Origin: JALYUS01 sp038231255
GTDB lineage: Bacteria; Chloroflexota; Chloroflexia; Thermomicrobiales; JALYUS01
Assembly (NCBI GenBank): GCA_038231255.1
Contig: JBBRLR010000017.1
Span: forward strand, 1-64,000
Length of the DNA stretch: 64,000 nt
Direction of reading: 5' to 3'
Positions 24,958-32,752 of this stretch are shown here, piece after piece (position 1 is the stretch's first letter; each line of letters begins with the position of its first letter). The translations under genes were made by a program, and so were the position numbers. The notes under the pieces are model-generated. The model saw only the letters and a program-made list of their open reading frames with translations, was not told the origin of the DNA and made no database searches.

Positions 24958-26104
24958 TGTGTATCGCGTTCTTATGCCGCTCCCACGTATCTGCGAGGAA
25001 ATCGTGCATGCGCGTGCGGAAGACGGCGGCGTCGAAGCGGCGGGCGTGGGCGATGATCGTCGCGCGATCCCACGATTGGGATTGGACGCGGCGCATCGCG
25101 TCCATGATCGCCTCGACCGTTTGTTCGGGGAAAAGGACGCCCGTCACGCCGTCGCGCACCGATTCCGCCGAGCCTCCCCGGCCGTAGCCGACGACGGGCC
25201 GCCCCGCCGCCATCGCTTCCAGTTGAGCGATGCCGAAATCGTCCTCGGCGGGGAAGAGCGTCGCGGTGCAGCGGGCGTATTTCTCGCGCTTCTCCTCGTC
25301 GGAAACCCAGCCGAGGAAGCGGACGGACGGCCCGGCAATCGCTTCCAGCGCCGTGCGGTCCCGCCCCGTACTGGCGATCTCCAAGCGGACGCCGAGCGCG
25401 TTTGCAGCGTGGATGGCGAGGTCAATCCGCTTGTACGGCACGAGGCGGGAGACGAGGAAGAAGAACGGTTCCGGTTCTGTCGGCGTACCCGGCGGCGGGG
25501 CATAGCGATCGGTCTCGATGGGCGGGTAGATGACCGTCGCGTCCCGGCCATAAATCCGGGCGATCCGCACCGCGACCGTCCGCGAGTTGGCGATGAAGTG
25601 GTCCACGCGATCCGCAGTCGTGCGATCCCAGCGGCGGAGCGCCGCGAGCAGCGGGCGAATGCCCATATCCACCGCGCGCCCGAACCCCTCCCGTGCAGCG
25701 TACGACTCGTAGTTCCATGCAAAGCGCATCGGCGCGTGGCAGTAGCAAACATGGAGCGCACCCGCAGGCACTCGCACGCCCTTACCGAACGCGCTTGATG
25801 AACTGACGATCAGCGGGAAGGTGGCAAGGTCGAAACTCGCCATCGCTGGCGGATAGAGCGGCAAATACGGCTGGTGATGCCGCATTACCCCCGGCAAATG
25901 CTGCATAAACGACGAGTGAATATCCCACTCCCGGTACGCCTCCGGCATCCGCTCCCGATCATAGATGCTGGTATACACTGGAGCATCCGGGAAAAGCGCA
26001 TGCAGTTGCTCGACAACGCGTTCCGCACCGCCATTTTGGTTGAGATAATCATGCGCCAGCGCCACGCGGGGCAGGGTTGAAGGCTGCGGTGCGATGCGTG
26101 CCAT
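24929..26104 (-). CDS. GT4-family glycosyltransferase
   Basis: 391 residues from the ATG at 26104 (GGAAG upstream); an in-frame extension to 26188 runs into a palindromic repeat and is rejected. The N-terminal domain begins VALAHDYLNQNGGAERVVEQ; the C-terminal nucleotide-sugar-binding domain carries FFFLVSRLVPYKRIDLAI and EAMAAGRPVVGYGRGG, with the EDDFGIAQLE motif where the E-x7-E lies. It resembles WbaZ-type mannosyltransferases that build polysaccharide repeat units on the inner face of the membrane. Its 3' end overlaps hicA. Confidence 0.88.
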   Translation of the reverse strand: MARIAPQPSTLPRVALAHDYLNQNGGAERVVEQLHALFPDAPVYTSIYDRERMPEAYREWDIHSSFMQHLPGVMRHHQPYLPLYPPAMASFDLATFPLIVSSSSAFGKGVRVPAGALHVCYCHAPMRFAWNYESYAAREGFGRAVDMGIRPLLAALRRWDRTTADRVDHFIANSRTVAVRIARIYGRDATVIYPPIETDRYAPPPGTPTEPEPFFFLVSRLVPYKRIDLAIHAANALGVRLEIASTGRDRTALEAIAGPSVRFLGWVSDEEKREKYARCTATLFPAEDDFGIAQLEAMAAGRPVVGYGRGGSAESVRDGVTGVLFPEQTVEAIMDAMRRVQSQSWDRATIIAHARRFDAAVFRTRMHDFLADTWERHKNAIHNGVRRAESP

Positions 26105-26153
26105 ACTGCTGTCTTCCGCCTCACGCTCAATGAACAACGATTGAGGTTGTTCA

Positions 26154-26253
26154 GTAGGGGCGGTTCGCGAACCGCCCTCCCGCTGCATCGGGTCTTTGTC
26201 AGTTGAACGAGCGTCGTACCGGTCGGGGAGGGCGATTCGCGAATCGCCCCTAC
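26154..26253. repeat. Palindromic repeats, GTAGGGGCG family, copies 2 and 3 in opposite orientation
   Basis: Copy 2 (26154-26181) has GGCGGTTCGCGAACCGCC between GTAGGG and CTCCC. Copy 3 (26225-26253) is the mirror image, with GGCGATTCGCGAATCGCC. Together they form a larger inverted repeat upstream of the glycosyltransferase start. Confidence 0.85.
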
Positions 26254-26300
26254 GGATTGATCCGGCGTACCATCGTCTCAGTCATTCTGCGTTCAGCATT

Positions 26301-27809
26301 TCAATACGCGCCACGCATACTGAGGACAGCGCGGGGGGTGCGGAGGAGGATTTCGAGGTCGAGGCGGACGGACCAGTTTTCGGCGTAGTAGATGTCGAGG
26401 CGGACCATCTCCTCAAACGTCAGGTCGCTGCGGCCGGAGACTTGCCAGAGGCCGGTGATGCCGGGCGTGACGGCGAGGCGCTGATGGTGCCACGGCTCAT
26501 AGCGCTCCACCTCGGCGCGAACCTGTGGGCGCGGGCCGACGAGGCTCATCTTGCCGATCAGCACGTTGAACAACTGCGGCAACTCATCGAGGCTCGTCGG
26601 GCGAATGAAGCGGCCGACGCGCGTGCGGCGCGGGTCTTCTTTGTGCTTGCGCAGTCGCACGTCACCATTGCCGTTGGACAGCACCGCCGCCTCCATCTGG
26701 GGCGCGTTCTGCTGCATCGAGCGGAACTTGTAGCAGGCGAAATTCTTGCCGTTCTTTCCAACACGCGTCTGCCGGATGAAGATCGGGCCGGGCGTTTCTA
26801 TCTTGATCGCGATAGCGATGAGCAGCATCGGAATCGCCATGACGGCGAACGCGGCAGTCGCGCCGAGGATGTCCACGCCTCGTTTGATCCAGAGGTTCCA
26901 CCCCCGAATCCGGCTGGCGCGCACGCTGATTAGCGGCACGCCATTCAGTTCATTGATCTGCACCCGTCCGAGTGAGAGTTCGAAGACATCCGGCACGAGT
27001 TGGAAGCCAACATCCGCCTCGCGGCAGGTCGTGATCACGCTCAGAATGCTGTCGTGCGCCTGCGGCGGCAGGGCGATAACCACCTCGGAAATGCCGCCCT
27101 CCTTGATGACCGTGGCGAGTGCGTCGCTCCCGCCCAACCGCTCCGGCCGCATGATGCTGCGGCTCGTCGCGATTGCCCAATCCTCCCCGACAGGCAGATC
27201 ATCCACGAAGCCGACGAGGTGGAAGCCGAGGTCGTTCTGCGTCGCGAGGTAGCTCATCACCCGCTGCGCCGCCGGGCCGGAGCCGACGACGACCGCTCGC
27301 TCCACGCCGATACCGCGCTGCCAGAGTTGGTCGCGCACCAGCCGCCGGACGCCGCGTTCGAGCGTCACGAAAAAGAGGATCGCCCCCCACGCATAGACGA
27401 CGAAGAGGCGGGACGAAACGAACTCCGGTTGCAGGAACACGATCACCAGCACGGCAGCATTGGCAACCGTCACCGCGCCCCAGACGAGCGTCGCTTCTGC
27501 CAGAAAAGTCGTGCCGCGCGGCAAGCGATACAAACCGCGCACACCGAAGGCGACGACAATCGCGCCGACCAGCAGAAAGGCGTAGAAGCGGTAGTCATCG
27601 AGAGTGCGGAAGTCGAACCCGCCGACCCGACCGCCCAGTTGGGCCGTGTACCGCACCCAATACGCGAGGCGGAAGGCGAGCGCGACGGTGAGGGCATCGA
27701 GGAGCATCAGGGCGACGATCCCGAGGGGCCCGAACCAGCGCGGATACGCGGCACGCGCGGCGTGCGGCGTAGAAGGCGACAGGGCCCGTTCTCGCTCGAT
27801 CACTGACAC
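26301..27809 (-). CDS. Polyprenyl-phosphate sugar-1-phosphate transferase (WbaP/WcaJ-like)
   Basis: 502 residues. Four or five N-terminal membrane helices (about 25-150) and a CoA-binding-like domain (about 160-280) precede the C-terminal bacterial sugar transferase domain, which begins KRGVDILGATAAF and shows FIRQTRVGKNGKNFACYKFR, SLDELPQLFNVL and MSLVGPRPQ. These enzymes start exopolysaccharide synthesis by moving a sugar-1-phosphate to undecaprenyl phosphate. It fits with the glycosyltransferase downstream and the two ligase-like proteins at 8-12.5 kb. Confidence 0.93.
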   Translation of the reverse strand: MSVIERERALSPSTPHAARAAYPRWFGPLGIVALMLLDALTVALAFRLAYWVRYTAQLGGRVGGFDFRTLDDYRFYAFLLVGAIVVAFGVRGLYRLPRGTTFLAEATLVWGAVTVANAAVLVIVFLQPEFVSSRLFVVYAWGAILFFVTLERGVRRLVRDQLWQRGIGVERAVVVGSGPAAQRVMSYLATQNDLGFHLVGFVDDLPVGEDWAIATSRSIMRPERLGGSDALATVIKEGGISEVVIALPPQAHDSILSVITTCREADVGFQLVPDVFELSLGRVQINELNGVPLISVRASRIRGWNLWIKRGVDILGATAAFAVMAIPMLLIAIAIKIETPGPIFIRQTRVGKNGKNFACYKFRSMQQNAPQMEAAVLSNGNGDVRLRKHKEDPRRTRVGRFIRPTSLDELPQLFNVLIGKMSLVGPRPQVRAEVERYEPWHHQRLAVTPGITGLWQVSGRSDLTFEEMVRLDIYYAENWSVRLDLEILLRTPRAVLSMRGAY

Positions 27810-27976
27810 GATAGCGTCCCACCTCCCCCACCGGTCGCCTCACGGGATCGGAATTCCCGATTTCCAGCCCTCGGCGCTCGGTGCTCAACCCTCGCGGCGA
27901 GTATAGCATACAGTAAAGTGTACGTACACCCGAAATGGCGATAATCCGCATGGGGAATGCACTGGAGGGAGACTCA

Positions 27977-28036
27977 ATGAAACACCGGCGTGCCCCCATT
28001 TGTGTCATCGCACTCGCTTCTCTTGTAGTAGCGTAG
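27977..28036 (+). pseudogene. Possible remnant of a secreted-protein gene cut by a palindromic repeat
   Basis: GGAGGGAGA precedes an ATG whose 19-codon reading, MKHRRAPICVIALASLVVA, looks like a signal peptide and ends at a TAG inside the left arm of the inverted repeat at 28028. The rest of the space from 27810 to 28112 holds only this and the repeat. The reading may be chance. Confidence 0.3.
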
Positions 28037-28106
28037 GCTTCAGCCTGCGTCTCTCCCCGCAGGCTTCTTCGTTGGGATCGGGGCCGCAGGCTGAAGCCCA
28101 CGCCAC
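28028..28106. repeat. Inverted repeat, GTAGCGTAGGCTTCAGCCTGCG family, copy 2
   Basis: The left arm (28028-28049) and right arm (28085-28106) pair with a few mismatches (GAAGCCCACGCCAC on the right). The same arms occur at 19972-20068. It sits just past the stop of the minus-strand membrane protein gene and may act as its terminator. Confidence 0.85.
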
Positions 28107-28112
28107 CAACGG

Positions 28113-30296
28113 TCACGGTTTCTTCTCGGGCGGCGGTCCCACGCCATTGAGCGTATTCACGACCTGAATGAGATCGCCCAACTCGTAGAAGTCCACGGCG
28201 ATGATATTCGGCAAATGCCCGCGCTCCTGCTGGCATTGCCGCGCCCGCGCCAGCAGAAAATCGTAGTCGTTGACGATTGTCGCATCGCCCGGCGAGGGTG
28301 GAATCTTCTCGATCCAGTGGTTGATCTGGAAGAGCGGGTTGCCCGGCTGACCCCGGTTTGGCTGGCAACTGAACTCCCCCGGCACCTTGAAGGTGTACGG
28401 CGTCTCCTGGACGAGCGAAAAGCCGTCGTGGTACCAATCGGGCTTCGGCTTGTTGCCGACATTTTCGGAAAGCACGACGACGCGCTCATCGTTCTGGATC
28501 ATCTCGCGCAGGGTCGGGAAGGGTGTGCCCGGCGCATGCGTGTAGACCTCATCAATCAACCGGCTCCGGTTAAAGGCTGCATCCATGTCCTCCGGGGAAA
28601 CGTAATCCTCGAAGAAGAGGATGATCACCTCGTTCGGGTTGGCGTCCAGCCAGTCGTTGATCTCGCCGAGCGCCGTGTCGAGCGGCGTCGCGCCCAATTC
28701 GCAGAAGACATGGCACAAGTAGACTTCCCGCTTCGCGCCCGCCTTGACGCCCGTAATGCGCCGCGCCGCGATCCGCTGCGCGGCGGCGATCACCTCCGGG
28801 TCCACGCCCGCCTCGACAATCTTACGCGCGCTCGGGTCGCTCGTATCGGTGCTGACGCCGCCATCGCCAGCGTAGCCGTAGTGGGCATCAATCAGTAGCG
28901 CACGGACGCCGAAATCGAGCTGATCTATGATGCCACCGTCGTGCTCGGCGTTCAGCCAGCCCGGTAATTGGGCGGCGGACATCGAGTTGTGCGTCGCGGG
29001 GAAGACGATCTCGTCTAGCCGCCGGTCGCAGAGTTCCTTGAAGCCGTTGCAGGTGTCGGCATCCGACGCGGAAACATAATTGTCGCTGCGGAGCGCGTCG
29101 CGCTGCGTGTAGAGGGCGACGCCACCGACCGCCACGAGGCCGACGAGCGCGGCTATGGCGAGCGGTCGGACATTGAGGTCGACGGGGCGCCCCCATCGCA
29201 TTAGCGGTGCGTCCGCATCGGCGGTGACGGGGGAGGCAGACCACCCGGCGAGGCGCACCAGTTCGGTGACCGCGAAGTAGATTGCGAGCAGGCCAACCGC
29301 CCGCGCCGCCATGGCGATCACGAGGCTTGGGTAGGCAAGCAGCAGCCCACCGGCGACGAGGACGCCGAGGATGTATACCAGTTTGCCCCAGCGCGTCGTC
29401 GGTGTCCGCGTGGCGACGCGACGCGCATTCTCGATCTGGGCGCGCGCGGTGGCGAGTCGGAGCGTCGCGGAGGCAGATGCGGCGATCAGCACGCCGACGA
29501 TCCCCATCACCTTCACCCAGGCGTACAACTCCTGGAGAAAGATGTTGTAGACCGCCGAAACCGCCGCAGAAGAGGCGAAATCGTCGAACTGGCCGACGAG
29601 CAGGTCGCGCCCGATGGCGAGGGCGAGCCAGATGATCAGCGCGCCGAGGGCAAGGGCGATGCCGATCCCGGTCAGCGCACGCCGCCGGTTGGCCTCGATA
29701 GCCACCGCGCCGATCAGCAGGAGCAGCCCGACGATCCCCAACGCCAGCACGATCCGCTCGATGATGACACCCGTTTCGACGATCCGCGCGGCATATGGGC
29801 GGTCGGAGAGTTTAATCAGCCCCGTGCGGAATCCGACCGGGACATTCGCCGCGAGGTTTGGGTCGAACGCCTTGAGCGCGCCGAGGACAATCGTCGTCCC
29901 ATCGGAGATGTCGAGCACGAGCGTCGGCTTGTCGGTACTGAAAAAAGTGCGATGCACCTGCAAGAGCGCGGTCGTGAGGATTTTCTGGAACGGCCTGCTG
30001 CCGATCACGCTATCAACAACGGTCTGGATCAGCGGGCGGGCGGCGATCAAGTCCTGCCGTTGCGCGATGATCTGGTCAACGAGTTCGCTCTCGATCTCCG
30101 CCTTGACCGCCGGATGCTGAACCGCCTTGACGGCGGTGCCCGCGAAGCGGCTGGAAGAATAGACAGTGTCGTAGACGGACCCGGCCACGACACCGGCCAT
30201 CACGAGGATCGCGCCGACGACGAAGAAGAGCGTCGAGAGCGCCGACCGTGCGCCCGTCCGCGCCCGCCACTGCCGGTCTACCGCATCCCCCGCCAT
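28113..30296 (-). CDS. Membrane protein with C-terminal PI-PLC-like phosphodiesterase domain
   Basis: 727 residues from the ATG at 30296 (GTAGGGGGCGGG upstream). The N-terminal helix near 25-45 is followed by an extracytoplasmic region, then six or so helices (about 150-400). The C-terminal 320 residues are predicted outside and resemble the PI-PLC X-like TIM barrel: FPATHNSMSA with a candidate catalytic His, DFGVRALLIDAHYG, and EVIILFFEDYV. It could cleave a phosphodiester or glycerophosphodiester lipid at the cell surface. The fusion to a multi-helix module is unusual to me; the substrate is unknown. Confidence 0.75.
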   Translation of the reverse strand: MAGDAVDRQWRARTGARSALSTLFFVVGAILVMAGVVAGSVYDTVYSSSRFAGTAVKAVQHPAVKAEIESELVDQIIAQRQDLIAARPLIQTVVDSVIGSRPFQKILTTALLQVHRTFFSTDKPTLVLDISDGTTIVLGALKAFDPNLAANVPVGFRTGLIKLSDRPYAARIVETGVIIERIVLALGIVGLLLLIGAVAIEANRRRALTGIGIALALGALIIWLALAIGRDLLVGQFDDFASSAAVSAVYNIFLQELYAWVKVMGIVGVLIAASASATLRLATARAQIENARRVATRTPTTRWGKLVYILGVLVAGGLLLAYPSLVIAMAARAVGLLAIYFAVTELVRLAGWSASPVTADADAPLMRWGRPVDLNVRPLAIAALVGLVAVGGVALYTQRDALRSDNYVSASDADTCNGFKELCDRRLDEIVFPATHNSMSAAQLPGWLNAEHDGGIIDQLDFGVRALLIDAHYGYAGDGGVSTDTSDPSARKIVEAGVDPEVIAAAQRIAARRITGVKAGAKREVYLCHVFCELGATPLDTALGEINDWLDANPNEVIILFFEDYVSPEDMDAAFNRSRLIDEVYTHAPGTPFPTLREMIQNDERVVVLSENVGNKPKPDWYHDGFSLVQETPYTFKVPGEFSCQPNRGQPGNPLFQINHWIEKIPPSPGDATIVNDYDFLLARARQCQQERGHLPNIIAVDFYELGDLIQVVNTLNGVGPPPEKKP

Positions 30297-30348
30297 CTTC
30301 CCGCCCCCTACAATCAATATCGAAACATCGCGTCAGTATACGACAGGG

Positions 30349-30489
30349 ACGAAACCGGGGAGAACCGCAAAGACGCAAAGAGCGCAAAGGACGCGAAGGG
30401 GAAAGGAGGATTTTGAAGGGGTATGTTTCACTTTTCCTCTTTGCGATCTTTGCGTCCTCTGCGTCTTTGCGGTTCTCCCCGGTTTCGTC
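30349..30489. repeat. Long inverted repeat built of CGCAAAG words
   Basis: Arms of about 54 nt (30349-30402 and 30436-30489). The outer 30 nt, beginning GACGAAACCGGGGAGAACCG, are identical in inverted orientation; the inner parts are tandem CGCAAAGA-type octamers. It lies between divergent genes. A cousin made of GCAGAGGACGC words is at 34424-34563. Confidence 0.9.
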
Positions 30490-30557
30490 CGCTGCCTGCG
30501 TGCTATACTCCGGCGAGGGATGGGCGCGGCGGGCAGCGGGGAAGCGATCGTGGTGGC

Positions 30558-31502
30558 ATGAGCAAGACGGACGGGGACGAGCAGCAGCGGCTCTGGACGC
30601 CGTGGCGCATGAACTACGTCGGTGGAGAACGCCGCCCGACACCGCCCGGTGTGAGCATCTTCAGCGCGATTGCCGCCGACCCCGCGCACGACGCGGAGAA
30701 CTTCGTCCTGTATCGTGGCGTGCGCGCCTTTGTCGTGATGAATCTCTATCCCTACAACACCGGCCACTGCATGGTCGTCCCATACCGGCAGGTCGCGACG
30801 CTCGACGCGCTCGACGATGGCGAGATGACCGAGATCGGCCTCCTCCTCCCTTGGCTGACACGCGTTTTGCGCGCGACACTCCGCTGCGACGGCCTCAATC
30901 TCGGCCTCAACCTCGGTGCGGTGGCGGGCGCGGGCGTCGCGGAGCATTTGCACTGGCATGTCGTGCCCCGTTGGCAGGGGGACGCGAACTTCATGCCCAT
31001 CGTGGCGAAAACGACGGTGATGCCGGAACTGCTGCCCGACACCTACAGCAAACTGCGCGCGACGATGGCGCGCGATCCCGCGCCGATGCTCGGTATCCTC
31101 GCCACACCACCAGCGCCGCAGGCAGGTGGTGTCATTTTCCACGGCGACCGGGTCGTGCTGCGGCGGGCGAGCGATGGTGCATTCGTCTTCCCGAAAGGGC
31201 ATGTGGAGGAAGGCGAATCGCTCGAAGGAACGGCGATCCGCGAGGCGATGGAGGAGACGGGCCTCGCCGCCCACGTCGTCGCGCCGCTCGGCACACATCT
31301 CTTTCCCTATAAAGGAAAGATGCGCCACGTCACCTGGTTTTTGATGGAAACGACCGCTGAAACGGACGATTTCGCGGCGCACCTCGGCAAAGACACCTTC
31401 CTCCTGTCGCCCACCGATGCCACCACCAAACTCGCGCACGACGAATCCCGCGAACTCCTCCGGCGCGCCGCCGTGCGGAAAGCAATGAGTACCGAGTACT
31501 GA
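30558..31502 (+). CDS. HIT-domain / Nudix-domain fusion hydrolase
   Basis: 314 residues. The first half is a HIT nucleotide hydrolase or AP4A-phosphorylase-like domain (about 12-150): it opens RLWTPWRMNY and holds the H-x-H-x-H triad in AEHLHWHVVPRW (His 130, 132, 134). The second half (about 188-300) is a Nudix hydrolase with the complete box GHVEEGESLEGTAIREAMEE followed by TG. Both families break down dinucleoside polyphosphates or related nucleotides, so the fusion could handle one substrate in two steps or clean up stress alarmones. The start at 30558 excludes the upstream repeat. Confidence 0.87.
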   Translation: MSKTDGDEQQRLWTPWRMNYVGGERRPTPPGVSIFSAIAADPAHDAENFVLYRGVRAFVVMNLYPYNTGHCMVVPYRQVATLDALDDGEMTEIGLLLPWLTRVLRATLRCDGLNLGLNLGAVAGAGVAEHLHWHVVPRWQGDANFMPIVAKTTVMPELLPDTYSKLRATMARDPAPMLGILATPPAPQAGGVIFHGDRVVLRRASDGAFVFPKGHVEEGESLEGTAIREAMEETGLAAHVVAPLGTHLFPYKGKMRHVTWFLMETTAETDDFAAHLGKDTFLLSPTDATTKLAHDESRELLRRAAVRKAMSTEY

Positions 31503-31504
31503 GT

Positions 31505-32644
31505 ATGAAGAAAGACCCTGCCATGATGATTGGTGACAGCACACATCGCTCCGAGGGACAACGGCCGCGAATATTCGCACTTTTCTCGCTCTTCATTTCC
31601 CTTATCTTGCTCTCTGATCTATCGTACTCAGTACTTGGAGCCGCAGAAGCTCCCGCGCTTCTCTTGGGCGTCGGCGATTCGCTGATGGCGGGGGTCGGGG
31701 CGAGTCTGCCGGATGAACGGGGCGAGTTCGCGCTGGTAACCGGTTTGATGCGCGGGCGATACGGGCAGGGTTTGCGCGCCGTCAATGTCGCCGTCCCTGG
31801 CGAAACGAGTGCGACGCTGCTCGCGCCGACGCCGCCCCCCGCCCCCGCCGCCGGGGAACCGACACCGACACCGACGCGGCCGCAAATCTTCCGCGCGCTC
31901 GACGAACTGGGTCGGCTCCCCGATGGTCGGCAGGCGGTCGTGCTTCTCAGCATCGGCGGCAATGATCTCCAGCGACTGGTGGGCAAGGAGACGACCGCCC
32001 GCGAGGCCGCACTGGCGACCTTCCGCACGAACCTCACGACGATCGTCACGCGGCTCGCCGAGGGGGGTCAGATGCGCGCGCTGCTCATCCCGACGATCTA
32101 TGACCCGTTCGGTGGCGACCCGACCGCTGTGCGGAGCGATGCGTGGTGGATCGAGCAATTCAACGGCGCGATCCGCGATGTCGCGGCGGCGAAACAGGGC
32201 GTGACGGTCGTCGAGTTGGCTGACAAGGTGCGCGGCAAGGAGCAATCGCTCACCCTCGGTCGTTTCGACGATGTGCATCTCTCCAATGTGGGTCACCGGC
32301 TCGCGGCGGATCTGTTCTGGGCGGCGGGTGGCTTCGACAGCGCGCCGCCGGAGGTGACACTCGTCGCACCGGCGGTCGGGAACGCGCCGCGCCCGGTCTT
32401 GACCGTGCGCGCGACGGTGACGGACGACAGCGGCCCGACCGGTGTGGCGCGCGTCGTCCTGCTGGCGGACGGCACGGAGCAGGGCGATCTGATGCTCCGG
32501 CCCGACCTCGCGCCGGATACCTACCTCGGCTATTGGGACGGGCGGCTCCTGCCGGGACCGCACACGATTGGCGTCGCGGCGACGGATCGTGCGGGCAACC
32601 GGCGCGAGGCGACCATCGCCGTCGTAGTCGGTTCGCTCCCGTAG
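31505..32644 (+). CDS. Secreted SGNH/GDSL-type hydrolase
   Basis: 379 residues, starting 2 nt after the previous stop. A hydrophobic leader (about 23-46) precedes the SGNH esterase domain: block I is LLGVGDSLMAGVG, block III is SIGGNDLQ and block V is DDVHLSNVGH, giving Ser, Gly, Asn and the Asp/His pair. The last about 110 residues form a beta-rich domain, VARVVLLADGTEQGD, like an Ig fold. It probably removes acyl or acetyl groups from extracellular polysaccharide or lipid. Confidence 0.85.
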   Translation: MKKDPAMMIGDSTHRSEGQRPRIFALFSLFISLILLSDLSYSVLGAAEAPALLLGVGDSLMAGVGASLPDERGEFALVTGLMRGRYGQGLRAVNVAVPGETSATLLAPTPPPAPAAGEPTPTPTRPQIFRALDELGRLPDGRQAVVLLSIGGNDLQRLVGKETTAREAALATFRTNLTTIVTRLAEGGQMRALLIPTIYDPFGGDPTAVRSDAWWIEQFNGAIRDVAAAKQGVTVVELADKVRGKEQSLTLGRFDDVHLSNVGHRLAADLFWAAGGFDSAPPEVTLVAPAVGNAPRPVLTVRATVTDDSGPTGVARVVLLADGTEQGDLMLRPDLAPDTYLGYWDGRLLPGPHTIGVAATDRAGNRREATIAVVVGSLP

Positions 32645-32752
32645 CCCCGTAACCATGCCCAATTGCATGGCGCTGGCACGACACGTATACTGCGGCGAGG
32701 CGGCGCAATCTCTTTCTCACATCATCGGGGCGTACTGGAGCGTGAGCATCGC

